Positions 1 to 5,401 of a stretch of DNA of 7,889 nt are shown in pieces. The position numbers and the translations under genes were made by a program. The DNA is taken from positions 179,314 through 187,202 of the forward strand of contig CP070826.1 in the NCBI GenBank assembly GCA_020344435.1, given 5' to 3'. The notes under the pieces were generated by a model, which was given only the letters and a program-made list of their open reading frames with translations, did not search any database and was not told where the DNA came from. Origin of the DNA: Candidatus Bathyarchaeota archaeon (GTDB lineage: Archaea; Thermoproteota; Bathyarchaeia; Bathyarchaeales; Bathyarchaeaceae). Position 1 is the first letter of the stretch. Each line of letters starts with the position of its first letter.

Positions 1-111
1 AAGAATCTTATAGAAGAATGTGATAAAGACCCTGCGAAGATTTCAAAAGAACTAGCAATAAGCGAAGTGAATGCTGACTATCTGATAAAGAAACTAGATG
101 ACAGTCTTTGA
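1..111 (+). CDS. C-terminal 36 residues of an unidentified protein (5' truncated)
   Basis: An open frame runs from the first base of the window to a TGA at 109-111. The 36 visible residues are charged and probably helical (KNLIEECDKDPAKISKELAI and on to KKLDDSL). This looks like the helical end of a soluble protein and has a faint helix-turn-helix flavour, but no family can be named from so short a tail. The stop is followed directly by GGGGAG (112-117) and a possible 27-codon ORF. The frame choice rests on continuous, sensible codons up to the stop. It could be a chance open frame, but its position at the edge and the ribosome-binding site just after its stop favour a real gene end. Confidence 0.5.
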   Translation, partial: KNLIEECDKDPAKISKELAISEVNADYLIKKLDDSL

Positions 112-122
112 GGGGAGCATAC

Positions 123-206
123 ATGAAGACTCTCCGAAAACATTTGAATGAGGCAAACTATTTATCTTCCAAGTTTGTCATCGAGCATTTCGCCCTGATG
201 GTTTGA
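123..206 (+). CDS. possible 27-residue small ORF between the truncated gene and dph2
   Basis: ATG at 123 is preceded at 5-nt spacing by GGGGAG (112-117), a good archaeal Shine-Dalgarno match, and lies 11 nt after the upstream stop, as a co-transcribed cistron would. The peptide begins MKTLRKHLNEANYLSSKF and ends with a hydrophobic stretch, FALMV. I recognise no family. Against it, the TATA-like box assigned to dph2 (about 157-166) lies inside this frame, so the region may simply be promoter DNA. It could also be the eroded start of a longer gene. Its function is unknown. Confidence 0.25.
   Translation: MKTLRKHLNEANYLSSKFVIEHFALMV
155..168 (+). promoter_or_regulatory. putative archaeal promoter of dph2 (BRE/TATA)
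   Basis: The A/T-rich element CAAACTATTTATC resembles a purine-rich BRE followed by a TATA box. A start of transcription about 25 bp downstream (near 185-190) would leave a leader of about 25 nt before the TTG start of dph2 at 214. Assigned by eye. Confidence 0.4.
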
Positions 207-213
207 GTGTCCT

Positions 214-1215
214 TTGGAACGATTCGATTTCGAGGAAGAGAGGCTAAAACAAGAAATAGGGAAGCTTGAAGCGAGACGTGTTCTTATTCAACTTCCTGAA
301 GGCTTGAAACTTCACGGCCCTCGATTGGCAAGTATTGTGGAGAAAGCAGGTGCCTTACCTATAGTTTCCGCGGACCCATGCTATGGGGCATGCGACTTGG
401 TAACAGCTGAAGCTGAGAGTTTAGGAGTCGACTTAATTGTTCACTACGGGCACGCGAAATTGTCAGAGTACGAATGCATACCCACAATCTACGTGGAAGC
501 TAGAGCAACCGTAGAAGTTAGTGATGCTGTTGAGAAGGCACTGCCTCTACTGAAAAATTGGCACAAAGTAGGTCTGGCCACAACAGTTCAACACATACAG
601 ACACTGAATAGAATCAAAGAAATTCTGCTTAATGCGGGGAAAACTGTTATTATCGGTGATGCGGAGCACTCAAGCTATCCAGGACAAGTGATTGGATGTA
701 ATTACTCTAATGTCAAATCAATAGCGAGGAATGTTGAAGCCTTCCTCTTCGTTGGAGGTGGACGATTCCATGCATTGGGCGTAGCCCTCTCAACATCAAA
801 ACCAACAATAGTTGCGGACCCATACGAGAATAGGGCTTTTTCAGTCGATGATGAGGCCAAAATCTTGCTCAAGAAGCGGTGGGCAAGCATCTGCGACGCC
901 AAAGAGGCCGAAAGACTTGCCATCTTGATCGGCTTAAAGAACGGACAACAAAGACTGAGGGCCGCCATGAACCTGAAGGTGAAACTAAAGAAGCTTGGAA
1001 GGAGAGCTACACTACTAGCGATAACAGAGATTACGCCCATAGCGCTGATGCAGTTTCCCGACATTGATGCGTTCATAAACACAGCGTGTCCCAGAATATC
1101 ATTAGATGATTCAAAGAACTTTCCGAAACCAGTTATCACCCTAAATGAGGCATACGCTATGCTAAACGAAATTACATGGGAAGAGCTATGCAGAAGAGGC
1201 TGGTTCGAAAGCTAG
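214..1215 (+). CDS. dph2: 2-(3-amino-3-carboxypropyl)histidine synthase Dph2 (diphthamide biosynthesis)
   Basis: This is the archaeal Dph2 enzyme. It transfers the 3-amino-3-carboxypropyl group of S-adenosylmethionine to a conserved histidine of elongation factor 2, the first step of diphthamide synthesis, using a non-classical radical-SAM [4Fe-4S] cluster. The 333-residue length fits the family. The three widely spaced cluster cysteines are visible: C60 in DPCYGACD, C162 in VIGCNYS and C292 in TACPRISLDD. Other family landmarks are LIQLPEGLK (25-33), FVGGGRFHALG (179-189) and ADPYENR (201-207). The start is TTG at 214, the first usable start after an in-frame stop at 196-198, with a weak GAGTG ribosome-binding site just upstream. 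The 3' end overlaps the METTL5-like gene, which suggests translational coupling. Both products modify the translation machinery, EF2 and probably rRNA. The family assignment is secure; the exact start is less so. Confidence 0.95.
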   Translation: MERFDFEEERLKQEIGKLEARRVLIQLPEGLKLHGPRLASIVEKAGALPIVSADPCYGACDLVTAEAESLGVDLIVHYGHAKLSEYECIPTIYVEARATVEVSDAVEKALPLLKNWHKVGLATTVQHIQTLNRIKEILLNAGKTVIIGDAEHSSYPGQVIGCNYSNVKSIARNVEAFLFVGGGRFHALGVALSTSKPTIVADPYENRAFSVDDEAKILLKKRWASICDAKEAERLAILIGLKNGQQRLRAAMNLKVKLKKLGRRATLLAITEITPIALMQFPDIDAFINTACPRISLDDSKNFPKPVITLNEAYAMLNEITWEELCRRGWFES

Positions 1216-1889
1216 ACCTAGAGAACGCCATAAGTGAGATTCCGCCTCACCCAGCGCCTAAGGCTTATCTGGAACAATACACGATAACGCCTCAAGCTGC
1301 TGCAGAGATACTCTACATTGCAGCATACATTAATGATGATATCATCGACAAAACTGTTGTAGACCTGGGCTGTGGCACAGGAAGACTGGGAATCGGCGCA
1401 GCCGTTTTGGGAGCAAAGCAAACGATAGGAGTCGACGTAGACAAGGTAGCTATAAGAATAGCACAGAGGAGCGCGGAGAATATGGGCATAGTGGAGAAGA
1501 CGAGCTGGGTCACTGCAGACCTAAACGCCATACACGGAAAGTTTGACACCATTCTGCAGAATCCACCCTTTGGCGTACAGAAAAGAAGGGCAGATCGAGA
1601 ATTCATAAAGAAGTCTCTCGAGTTGGGAGATAGAATATACTCGATTCACAAAGGAAGTGAACGCAACCGAAGGTTAATTAGGAGATTAAGAAGTCGTGGG
1701 ACGAGATCTATATCGACGCAACCTTCTCCTTTTCTGAAGAGATTTATCGAGAAGTATGGTGGGAGGATTAGGGAAGTCTATGCCATGTTGATGGAAATTC
1801 CGCATATGTTTGATTTTCATGATAAGAAGAAGCATAGGTTTATTGTCGATTTGTATGTGATAGATGGATCGCATACGTTGAAGTCTTGA
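1188..1889 (+). CDS. METTL5-like N6-adenine RNA methyltransferase (COG2263 family)
   Basis: A class I SAM-dependent methyltransferase. SAM-binding motif I is DLGCGTGRLGIG (about residues 59-70), followed by the acidic loop GVDVDK. The catalytic NPPFG (125-129) is typical of N6-adenine methylases, and it is followed by YSIHKG and a late FHDKKKHRFIVDLY, the C-terminal signature of METTL5-type enzymes. Human METTL5 methylates one adenine of 18S rRNA, so an rRNA target here is by analogy only. An ATG at 1176 would add four residues (MGRA). I chose the ATG at 1188 because GGGAAGAG lies just before it. The gene starts inside the end of dph2, in another frame, so the two are probably co-translated. 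Between YSIHKG and FLKRFIEKYGG lies an Arg-rich stretch of about 25 residues (RNRRLIRRLRSRGTR and on) that is absent from human METTL5. Confidence 0.88.
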   Translation: MQKRLVRKLDLENAISEIPPHPAPKAYLEQYTITPQAAAEILYIAAYINDDIIDKTVVDLGCGTGRLGIGAAVLGAKQTIGVDVDKVAIRIAQRSAENMGIVEKTSWVTADLNAIHGKFDTILQNPPFGVQKRRADREFIKKSLELGDRIYSIHKGSERNRRLIRRLRSRGTRSISTQPSPFLKRFIEKYGGRIREVYAMLMEIPHMFDFHDKKKHRFIVDLYVIDGSHTLKS

Positions 1890-1902
1890 ATACCTACATG
1901 CA

Positions 1903-1913
1903 TTTCTGTTTTT
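1903..1913 (+). terminator. possible U-tract terminator after the dph2/METTL5-like pair
   Basis: TTTCTGTTTTT lies 14 nt after the METTL5-like stop. Archaeal transcription often stops at short U-tracts without a strong hairpin. The TTCTGTT part can pair with AACAGAA at 1934-1940, but across a 23-nt loop, so the hairpin is weak. A tentative call. Confidence 0.25.
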
Positions 1914-1986
1914 AGGATTCAGCACGCATTTCCAACAGAAGGCAAACAACACGAGTCGATAAATCTCGTTTCACGTCTCATTAAAC

Positions 1987-1999
1987 AAAAGATTTATTG
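1987..1999 (+). promoter_or_regulatory. putative archaeal promoter of the csl4-rpo11 operon
   Basis: AAAAGATTTATTG has the purine-rich BRE plus TATA layout. Transcription would begin near 2018-2022. That is only about 13 nt before a small ORF at 2034 but about 105 nt before csl4. The long distance to csl4 suggests either a long leader or that the small ORF is the first cistron. A weaker TATA-like CCTTAAGTT at 2057-2065 could serve csl4 more directly. Confidence 0.45.
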
Positions 2000-2033
2000 A
2001 TGGGCATGGGGGAAAGGTTAAGGGAACATTCTT

Positions 2034-2129
2034 ATGAAAATCGACTTTCCGCGACTCCTTAAGTTCCACACAAAGAGAAAGCATAGTACAGAGGTTAATC
2101 TTCATATAACCTCGGGGGAGAGTTTATGA
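2034..2129 (+). CDS. possible 31-residue basic small protein upstream of csl4
   Basis: An open frame of 32 codons (including stop) starts at ATG 2034 and ends with a TGA at 2127-2129 that overlaps the csl4 ATG at 2126 as ATGA, the classic arrangement of coupled genes. The peptide begins MKIDFPRLLKFHTKRKHS and ends in a polar segment finishing SGESL. It is rich in Lys, Arg and His, so a nucleic-acid or ribosome contact is conceivable, but that is inference and I recognise no family. An AGGG at 2021-2024 is a weak ribosome-binding site, and the promoter at about 1987-1999 lies at the right distance for a short leader. The alternatives are a leader peptide controlling csl4 or a chance frame in a long 5' UTR. 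Confidence 0.35.
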   Translation: MKIDFPRLLKFHTKRKHSTEVNLHITSGESL

Positions 2130-2701
2130 GTCCATCTGATAGGAAGAGTGGACAATTCGTTGTTCCTGGGAGGCGTTTAGGAGTCATTGAGGAATTTATG
2201 GCTGGTTCAGGAACATTTGTGGAGCACGGAGCAATATACTCCAAGACGACAGGGCGCACGCTCATTGATATGCTGAATAAGAAGGTTTCAGTGTACCCAC
2301 TAGTTCACGGCGTGAATACCCCGAAAGTAGGAAGCACCGTGATCGGTCAGGTTTCCGATGTGCGGAACAAAAACGCTGGGGTGCGCATCTTGATCATTGG
2401 AAAAAGACCACTCTCGGGTTTCTTCACTGGAATTCTGCACGTTTCCAATGTAAGTCCAACCTACATCGAAACCATGTATAGCGTCTGTAAGCCAGGCGAC
2501 CTCATAAGGGCTAAGGTTATTTCTTGCCTAAACAGAGCAAATCACCTGTCGACTGAAGACAAGAGCCTGGGGGTTATCTACGCTTTCTGCTCGCGCTGCG
2601 GTCATCTCCTACAGTTGGGAAGGGCAGACATGCGGTGTCCCAAGTGTGCGAATGTTGAGCCGCGAAAAGTGGCTCAAGATTATGGAAAGGTGATTATTTA
2701 G
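2126..2701 (+). CDS. csl4: exosome complex RNA-binding subunit Csl4
   Basis: Csl4 is one of the two RNA-binding cap proteins of the archaeal exosome. It sits on the Rrp41/Rrp42 ring and helps feed RNA into the 3'-5' exonuclease and tailing core. The 191 residues show the expected order. An N-terminal domain contains VVPGRRLGVIEEF and GTFVEHGAIYSKTTG (about 10-60). An S1 RNA-binding domain follows (about 66-148), with VGSTVIGQVSDV and the late KPGDLIRAKVIS. The C-terminal zinc ribbon has C155/C158 in CSRCG and C171/C174 in CPKC. The ATG at 2126 has a strong GGGGGAG ribosome-binding site (2114-2120). Its stop is 11 nt before the rpo11 start, so exosome and RNA polymerase subunits appear co-expressed. 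Confidence 0.95.
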   Translation: MSPSDRKSGQFVVPGRRLGVIEEFMAGSGTFVEHGAIYSKTTGRTLIDMLNKKVSVYPLVHGVNTPKVGSTVIGQVSDVRNKNAGVRILIIGKRPLSGFFTGILHVSNVSPTYIETMYSVCKPGDLIRAKVISCLNRANHLSTEDKSLGVIYAFCSRCGHLLQLGRADMRCPKCANVEPRKVAQDYGKVII

Positions 2702-2712
2702 AGGAGTGACCA

Positions 2713-3018
2713 GTGAAGATCAAACTTCTGCGGAAGAAATCCAACGAATTGCGAATAGAGATTGCTGGGGAAGGGCACACGTTCTGCAATATGCTGCAGA
2801 AGGCTCTGCTAGAAGACGAAACTGTTGAAATGGCGGGATATACTGTACCTCATCCCCTCATGACAAAAGCTATCGTCTACGTACATACTAAGGGAAGGCG
2901 AGGACCAGAGACTGCAATACGTGAAGCGGCAAAAAAACTGCGGACGAGAAGCACTGAATTGAAGAGCGCCTTGGAGAAGGCATTTCAAGAATATGACAAG
3001 ATGGCTGGCGACTGCTGA
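2713..3018 (+). CDS. rpo11: DNA-directed RNA polymerase subunit Rpo11 (RpoL)
   Basis: Rpo11, formerly subunit L, is the archaeal counterpart of eukaryotic Rpb11 and of the N-terminal domain of bacterial alpha. It pairs with Rpo3 in the assembly platform of RNA polymerase. The 101-residue length is normal. The diagnostic dimerisation segment GEGHTFCNMLQKALLEDE starts at about residue 19, followed by AGYTVPHPL (41-49), and the C-terminal half is a long charged helix (TELKSALEKAF). The start is GTG at 2713, supported by GAGGAGTGA (2701-2709), which overlaps the csl4 stop region. The stop lies only 5 bp from the stop of the convergent RNase III-like gene, so there is no room for a separate terminator between them. 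Confidence 0.95.
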   Translation: MKIKLLRKKSNELRIEIAGEGHTFCNMLQKALLEDETVEMAGYTVPHPLMTKAIVYVHTKGRRGPETAIREAAKKLRTRSTELKSALEKAFQEYDKMAGDC

Positions 3019-3023
3019 CGGTC

Positions 3024-3398
3024 TCATAAACTAAGTTTCTCTTTGGCAATGAGGATGAGGGAGCAGAAGGCTTCAGCTGCGTCTCTATCCTGTTCCAGAA
3101 TTTCAACTCCCTCCTCGATTGTCATAACATTCCGTATCCAAGCATATACGATCAGAGCCTCTACAGCGTCCGCCTGTTCGTGACGGCTAATTCTTGACCG
3201 CAGAAGCTTCCTTAGCCCTGCTTTTCTAAGAGCCAAAGCTAGCAAGTTGTTATCAACTCTTACGCCCATTGGCTCACGGTTCTTCCTCGACTCGGCTACC
3301 GAGAAAAGGAAGTTCACATACGCGTCTCCAAGGGCGGCAAGTTTATGATCTGCTAAAACTTCGTGAAGAGTTTCATATTTTGATACGAAATCTAACAC
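3024..3398 (-). CDS. archaeal RNase III-like protein (small, single-domain; PF11469-type)
   Basis: A 124-residue helical protein resembling the archaeal ribonuclease III-like family. HKLAALGDAYVNFLFS (about 18-33) parallels the bacterial RNase III signature ErLEfLGDavL, and HEQADAVEALIVYAW (about 73-87) parallels the second acidic motif. Matched to bacterial RNase III, the acidic residues D25, D77 and E80 are kept, but the first catalytic glutamate reads alanine (A21). There is no double-stranded-RNA-binding domain. I chose the GTG at 3396-3398 because GGGGTGA lies 6 nt upstream and a TATA box sits at the right distance. An ATG at 3435-3437 or longer in-frame starts are possible, but they would remove the leader or run into the DUF99 start region. 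Its place beside csl4-rpo11 suggests RNA processing. RNase activity is inferred, not shown. Confidence 0.72.
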   Translation of the reverse strand: MLDFVSKYETLHEVLADHKLAALGDAYVNFLFSVAESRKNREPMGVRVDNNLLALALRKAGLRKLLRSRISRHEQADAVEALIVYAWIRNVMTIEEGVEILEQDRDAAEAFCSLILIAKEKLSL

Positions 3399-3438
3399 AA
3401 TGTTCACCCCACATCTTCTCTTATCCACTACATACATA

Positions 3439-3452
3439 GTATATTTGAAAAG
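3439..3452 (-). promoter_or_regulatory. putative promoter of the RNase III-like gene
   Basis: Read on the minus strand, CTTTTCAAATATAC carries a TATA-like AAATATAC. Transcription about 25 bp downstream (near 3416) leaves a short leader containing GGGGTGA (3405-3411) before the GTG start at 3398, which supports that start over longer ones. It lies back to back with the DUF99 promoter. Confidence 0.45.
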
Positions 3453-3461
3453 CTTAATTAT
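3447..3461 (+). promoter_or_regulatory. putative promoter of the DUF99 gene
   Basis: GAAAAGCTTAATTAT reads as a BRE-like purine run followed by a TATA-like element. Expected initiation near 3480 is downstream of the in-frame TTG at 3477 and about 16 nt before the ATG at 3498, favouring the ATG. The purine run overlaps the opposite-strand promoter, so the two could compete for TBP/TFB. Confidence 0.4.
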
Positions 3462-3497
3462 GCTCCAGACCCGTTCTTGGGTGAGCTTGGGCCGCCG

Positions 3498-4106
3498 ATG
3501 AGAAGAAGAAAACTTGTGAGAATTCCGTCCATAAAACCTGAAATTAGAATTTTGGGAGTAGATGACGGATTCTTTGACCCCCACACCCATGGACTCGTGG
3601 ACGTTGTTGGGGTTGTCTTCAAGGGTGGATATTGGCTTGATGGAGTCATGCGAACTGAGGTAGAGATCGATGGGTTGGATGCGACGGAGAAGATAGCCTC
3701 AATGATTCTACACTCGCCCCATTACAATCAACTTAGAGTTGTGTTCTTAAACGGGGTTACCTTTGGAGGCTTCAATGTAGTTGATTTGAAGGAGCTTTTG
3801 GAAAGAATTGAGCTACCAGTCATAGCAGTTTCAAGGGAGAAGCCCGACTTGGAGAGTATCAGAAGAGCCCTCAAGAATTTGCCCGAATCTCGAAGGCGAT
3901 GGAGAGCCATAGAGAACGCTGGAAGGGCTATCGAGGTGCAGACGCGAAATGCAGGAGAATCCATCTATGCGCAAATCGTAGGAATATCGGAGGACACTGC
4001 AAAGAGACTTCTGGAGAACACATCCACTCGGAGTAATGTTCCTGAAGCACTGAGGGTGGCCCACATAATAGCCTCTGGACTTTCTAGACCCGAAGAAAAG
4101 ATTTAA
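3498..4106 (+). CDS. DUF99 family protein (endonuclease V-like fold)
   Basis: DUF99 is an archaeal family whose structures show an endonuclease V/RNase H-like fold; its substrate is not established. The 202 residues fit the family. Landmarks are RILGVDDGFF (18-27, with the acidic residues expected after strand 1), VVFLNGVTFGGFNVVD (81-96), LPVIAVSREKPD (106-117) and the C-terminal VPEALRVAHIIASGL (181-195). In endonuclease V the second strand carries a catalytic aspartate in a DG pair. Here that position reads NG (N85), so hydrolysis by the usual metal chemistry is uncertain. The ATG at 3498 is preferred over TTG at 3477 because the inferred transcription start lies between them. The gene is divergent from the RNase III-like gene, and its stop overlaps the tfs promoter. 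Confidence 0.85.
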   Translation: MRRRKLVRIPSIKPEIRILGVDDGFFDPHTHGLVDVVGVVFKGGYWLDGVMRTEVEIDGLDATEKIASMILHSPHYNQLRVVFLNGVTFGGFNVVDLKELLERIELPVIAVSREKPDLESIRRALKNLPESRRRWRAIENAGRAIEVQTRNAGESIYAQIVGISEDTAKRLLENTSTRSNVPEALRVAHIIASGLSRPEEKI

Positions 4107-4109
4107 ATG
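4094..4109 (+). promoter_or_regulatory. putative promoter of tfs, overlapping the DUF99 stop
   Basis: AGAAAAGATTTAAATG has a textbook BRE/TATA layout, and the TAA stop of DUF99 (4104-4106) lies inside the TATA element. Initiation near 4130 would leave a leader of about 17 nt that includes GGGTGATG (4137-4144), the tfs ribosome-binding site. Confidence 0.55.
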
Positions 4110-4146
4110 CGTCGAGATTATCGGTGAGAGAACGACGGGTGATGTA

Positions 4147-4488
4147 ATGGAGTTTTGTCCTAAATGTGGAACAAGGCTGACTCCAGCTAAGAAAACGAGG
4201 AGGGGCAAGACTACCTTTGTCCTGTCGTGTCCAAAATGTGGCTACAAGAAGCCTGCAGCTCCAACCCCTGTGCCCACGATTATTGAACATGAACCCCAGG
4301 AGCGTATTGCCGTAATTGGAAAGAAAGAACAGAAGTTGAGGACGTTGCCCACTGTTAAGACTGAATGTCCCAAATGTGGAAACATGAAGGCGTATGTGTG
4401 GCAAGTTCAGACCAGAGGAACAGACGAGTCTTCAACACAGTTCTTCAGGTGCACCAAGTGTAATTACACCTTCAGAGAGTATAGCTAA
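4147..4488 (+). CDS. tfs: transcription factor S (TFS), RNA polymerase transcript-cleavage factor
   Basis: TFS reactivates backtracked archaeal RNA polymerase by stimulating cleavage of the RNA 3' end, like eukaryotic TFIIS. The 113 residues contain two zinc ribbons. The N-terminal one has C4/C7 (CPKC) and C28/C31 (CPKC), resembling Rpb9. The C-terminal one has C74/C77 (CPKCG) and C102/C105 (CTKC). A Pro-rich linker (PAAPTPVP, 36-43) joins them. The acidic pair D93-E94 in RGTDESSTQFF is the catalytic hairpin that reaches the polymerase active site. It is intact, so this is a cleavage-competent TFS rather than an inhibitory paralogue that has lost the pair. The ATG has GGGTGATG just upstream and its own promoter. 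The gene is convergent with the metallophosphoesterase gene, 39 bp away. Confidence 0.95.
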   Translation: MEFCPKCGTRLTPAKKTRRGKTTFVLSCPKCGYKKPAAPTPVPTIIEHEPQERIAVIGKKEQKLRTLPTVKTECPKCGNMKAYVWQVQTRGTDESSTQFFRCTKCNYTFREYS

Positions 4489-4527
4489 TGCGTTTGCCTC
4501 AATGTATGGGTCTTCAAACTAAAGCCT

Positions 4528-5379
4528 TCATGAAAGGGGTCTTAACTGTTCGACTGTGCCTATGAAAGTTCCATCAAGAAGAAACAGTTCGGCACCATCG
4601 ATATTGACGCTTCTTGAACGCAACATTGGACCAATGAACCCTCTTGTCCTCACATCCTTTCGCATGCGTTTCTTGTTAACGGTTTGTCCTCCTAAAAAAT
4701 GGTTGAAAGAGGGCATTATGAAAAAATGCGCTGCACCAGTTCTAACGTTGAATTGTCTCTCCAATAGAGCAACCGAATCGTTATCAGCTTTTATACCTAG
4801 ATGCTTGAGAAGCGACCTCGCCAGTTGAGCTTTATGACATCGTGCCCTAACCCACACCTGCCTCGAAATTCGGAAGCCCAAGGGATCACGGAAAGCAACC
4901 ATCGGATGAATATGCCCTGTGATTAGGGTTCGGCACTGCAAGAGTTCCGGAGCAGGCCAGGCGTGTCCATGGAAAAGCCCAACTTCCCCGAGGGCAGTTC
5001 CCTTTGCAGACAATATCTCCACGTCCTGCGGCAGGAGAGCCTCAAGATTTCCATCATGGTTTCCTGGTATGACTTGGATATTTGGGACTTTTTTGTACAG
5101 AGTTTCGAAAAGCGATGGAATATCCTGCCATTCCTTCATCTTAACTTTTGAGACTGCGTGTTTCACATCACCGAGGAAAATAAGGTTGGTTGGTCTGACT
5201 AATTTGATAAGTCTTAACATTTTGGTTAAGATTTTTGGCGTCTGAGATGGAACGTGAATCCCCTTCTCTATCAGAGCTGTTTCCCAGCCGATGTGTAGGT
5301 CAGCCACCACAAGAACACGCTTGGCTTTCTCCTGCAAAAGTATGGCAGGGAATGATCTTATCGGCTTCAACTGGAGCAC
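4528..5379 (-). CDS. SbcD-related archaeal metallophosphoesterase
   Basis: A calcineurin-like phosphoesterase of the archaeal SbcD-related group (TIGR00024-like, ICC-type). The two-metal motifs appear in order: D27 and H29 in ADLHIGW, D71 in FLGDVKH, N107-H108 in PGNHDGN, H137 in FHGHAW, and H156/H158 in TGHIHP. The C-terminal part carries the group's own pattern, FFIMPSFNHFLGG (about 219-231) and then AELFLLDGTFIG (263-274). The substrate is unknown; phosphodiester or nucleic-acid ends are guesses. In other archaea these genes are often beside an Lhr-type helicase, which is not seen here. The start is GTG at 5377-5379: the in-frame stop upstream leaves no other ATG, GTG or TTG. A TATA box centred about 28 bp upstream implies a leaderless or nearly leaderless mRNA. 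Confidence 0.9.
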   Translation of the reverse strand: MLQLKPIRSFPAILLQEKAKRVLVVADLHIGWETALIEKGIHVPSQTPKILTKMLRLIKLVRPTNLIFLGDVKHAVSKVKMKEWQDIPSLFETLYKKVPNIQVIPGNHDGNLEALLPQDVEILSAKGTALGEVGLFHGHAWPAPELLQCRTLITGHIHPMVAFRDPLGFRISRQVWVRARCHKAQLARSLLKHLGIKADNDSVALLERQFNVRTGAAHFFIMPSFNHFLGGQTVNKKRMRKDVRTRGFIGPMLRSRSVNIDGAELFLLDGTFIGTVEQLRPLS

Positions 5380-5401
5380 TCTGCCCTCTATGCGTGCACT
5401 C

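Noticed and set aside
702..1139. Open frame of 145 codons antisense to dph2
   Set aside because: It is a shadow of dph2 with no ribosome-binding site and a composition unlike a real protein (Ser/Leu/Phe-rich), and dph2 itself carries all family motifs.
1904..1969. Short inverted repeats TTCTGTT/AACAGAA and ACGAG/CTCGT in the gap before csl4
   Set aside because: The stems are only 7 and 5 bp with loops of 23 and 9 nt, which is expected by chance. They do not support an RNA gene or riboswitch.
3399..3590. Longer N-terminus for the RNase III-like gene (open to an ATG at 3590)
   Set aside because: It would overlap the DUF99 coding region, its extra residues look unlike any domain, and a TATA box plus GGGGTGA ribosome-binding site point to GTG 3398.
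3831..4208. Antisense frame of 125 codons across DUF99 and tfs
   Set aside because: It covers two well-supported genes and their promoter, and its product has no recognisable motif.
4919..5245. Plus-strand frame of 108 codons inside the metallophosphoesterase gene
   Set aside because: The minus-strand frame has the full phosphoesterase motif series, so this is its shadow.
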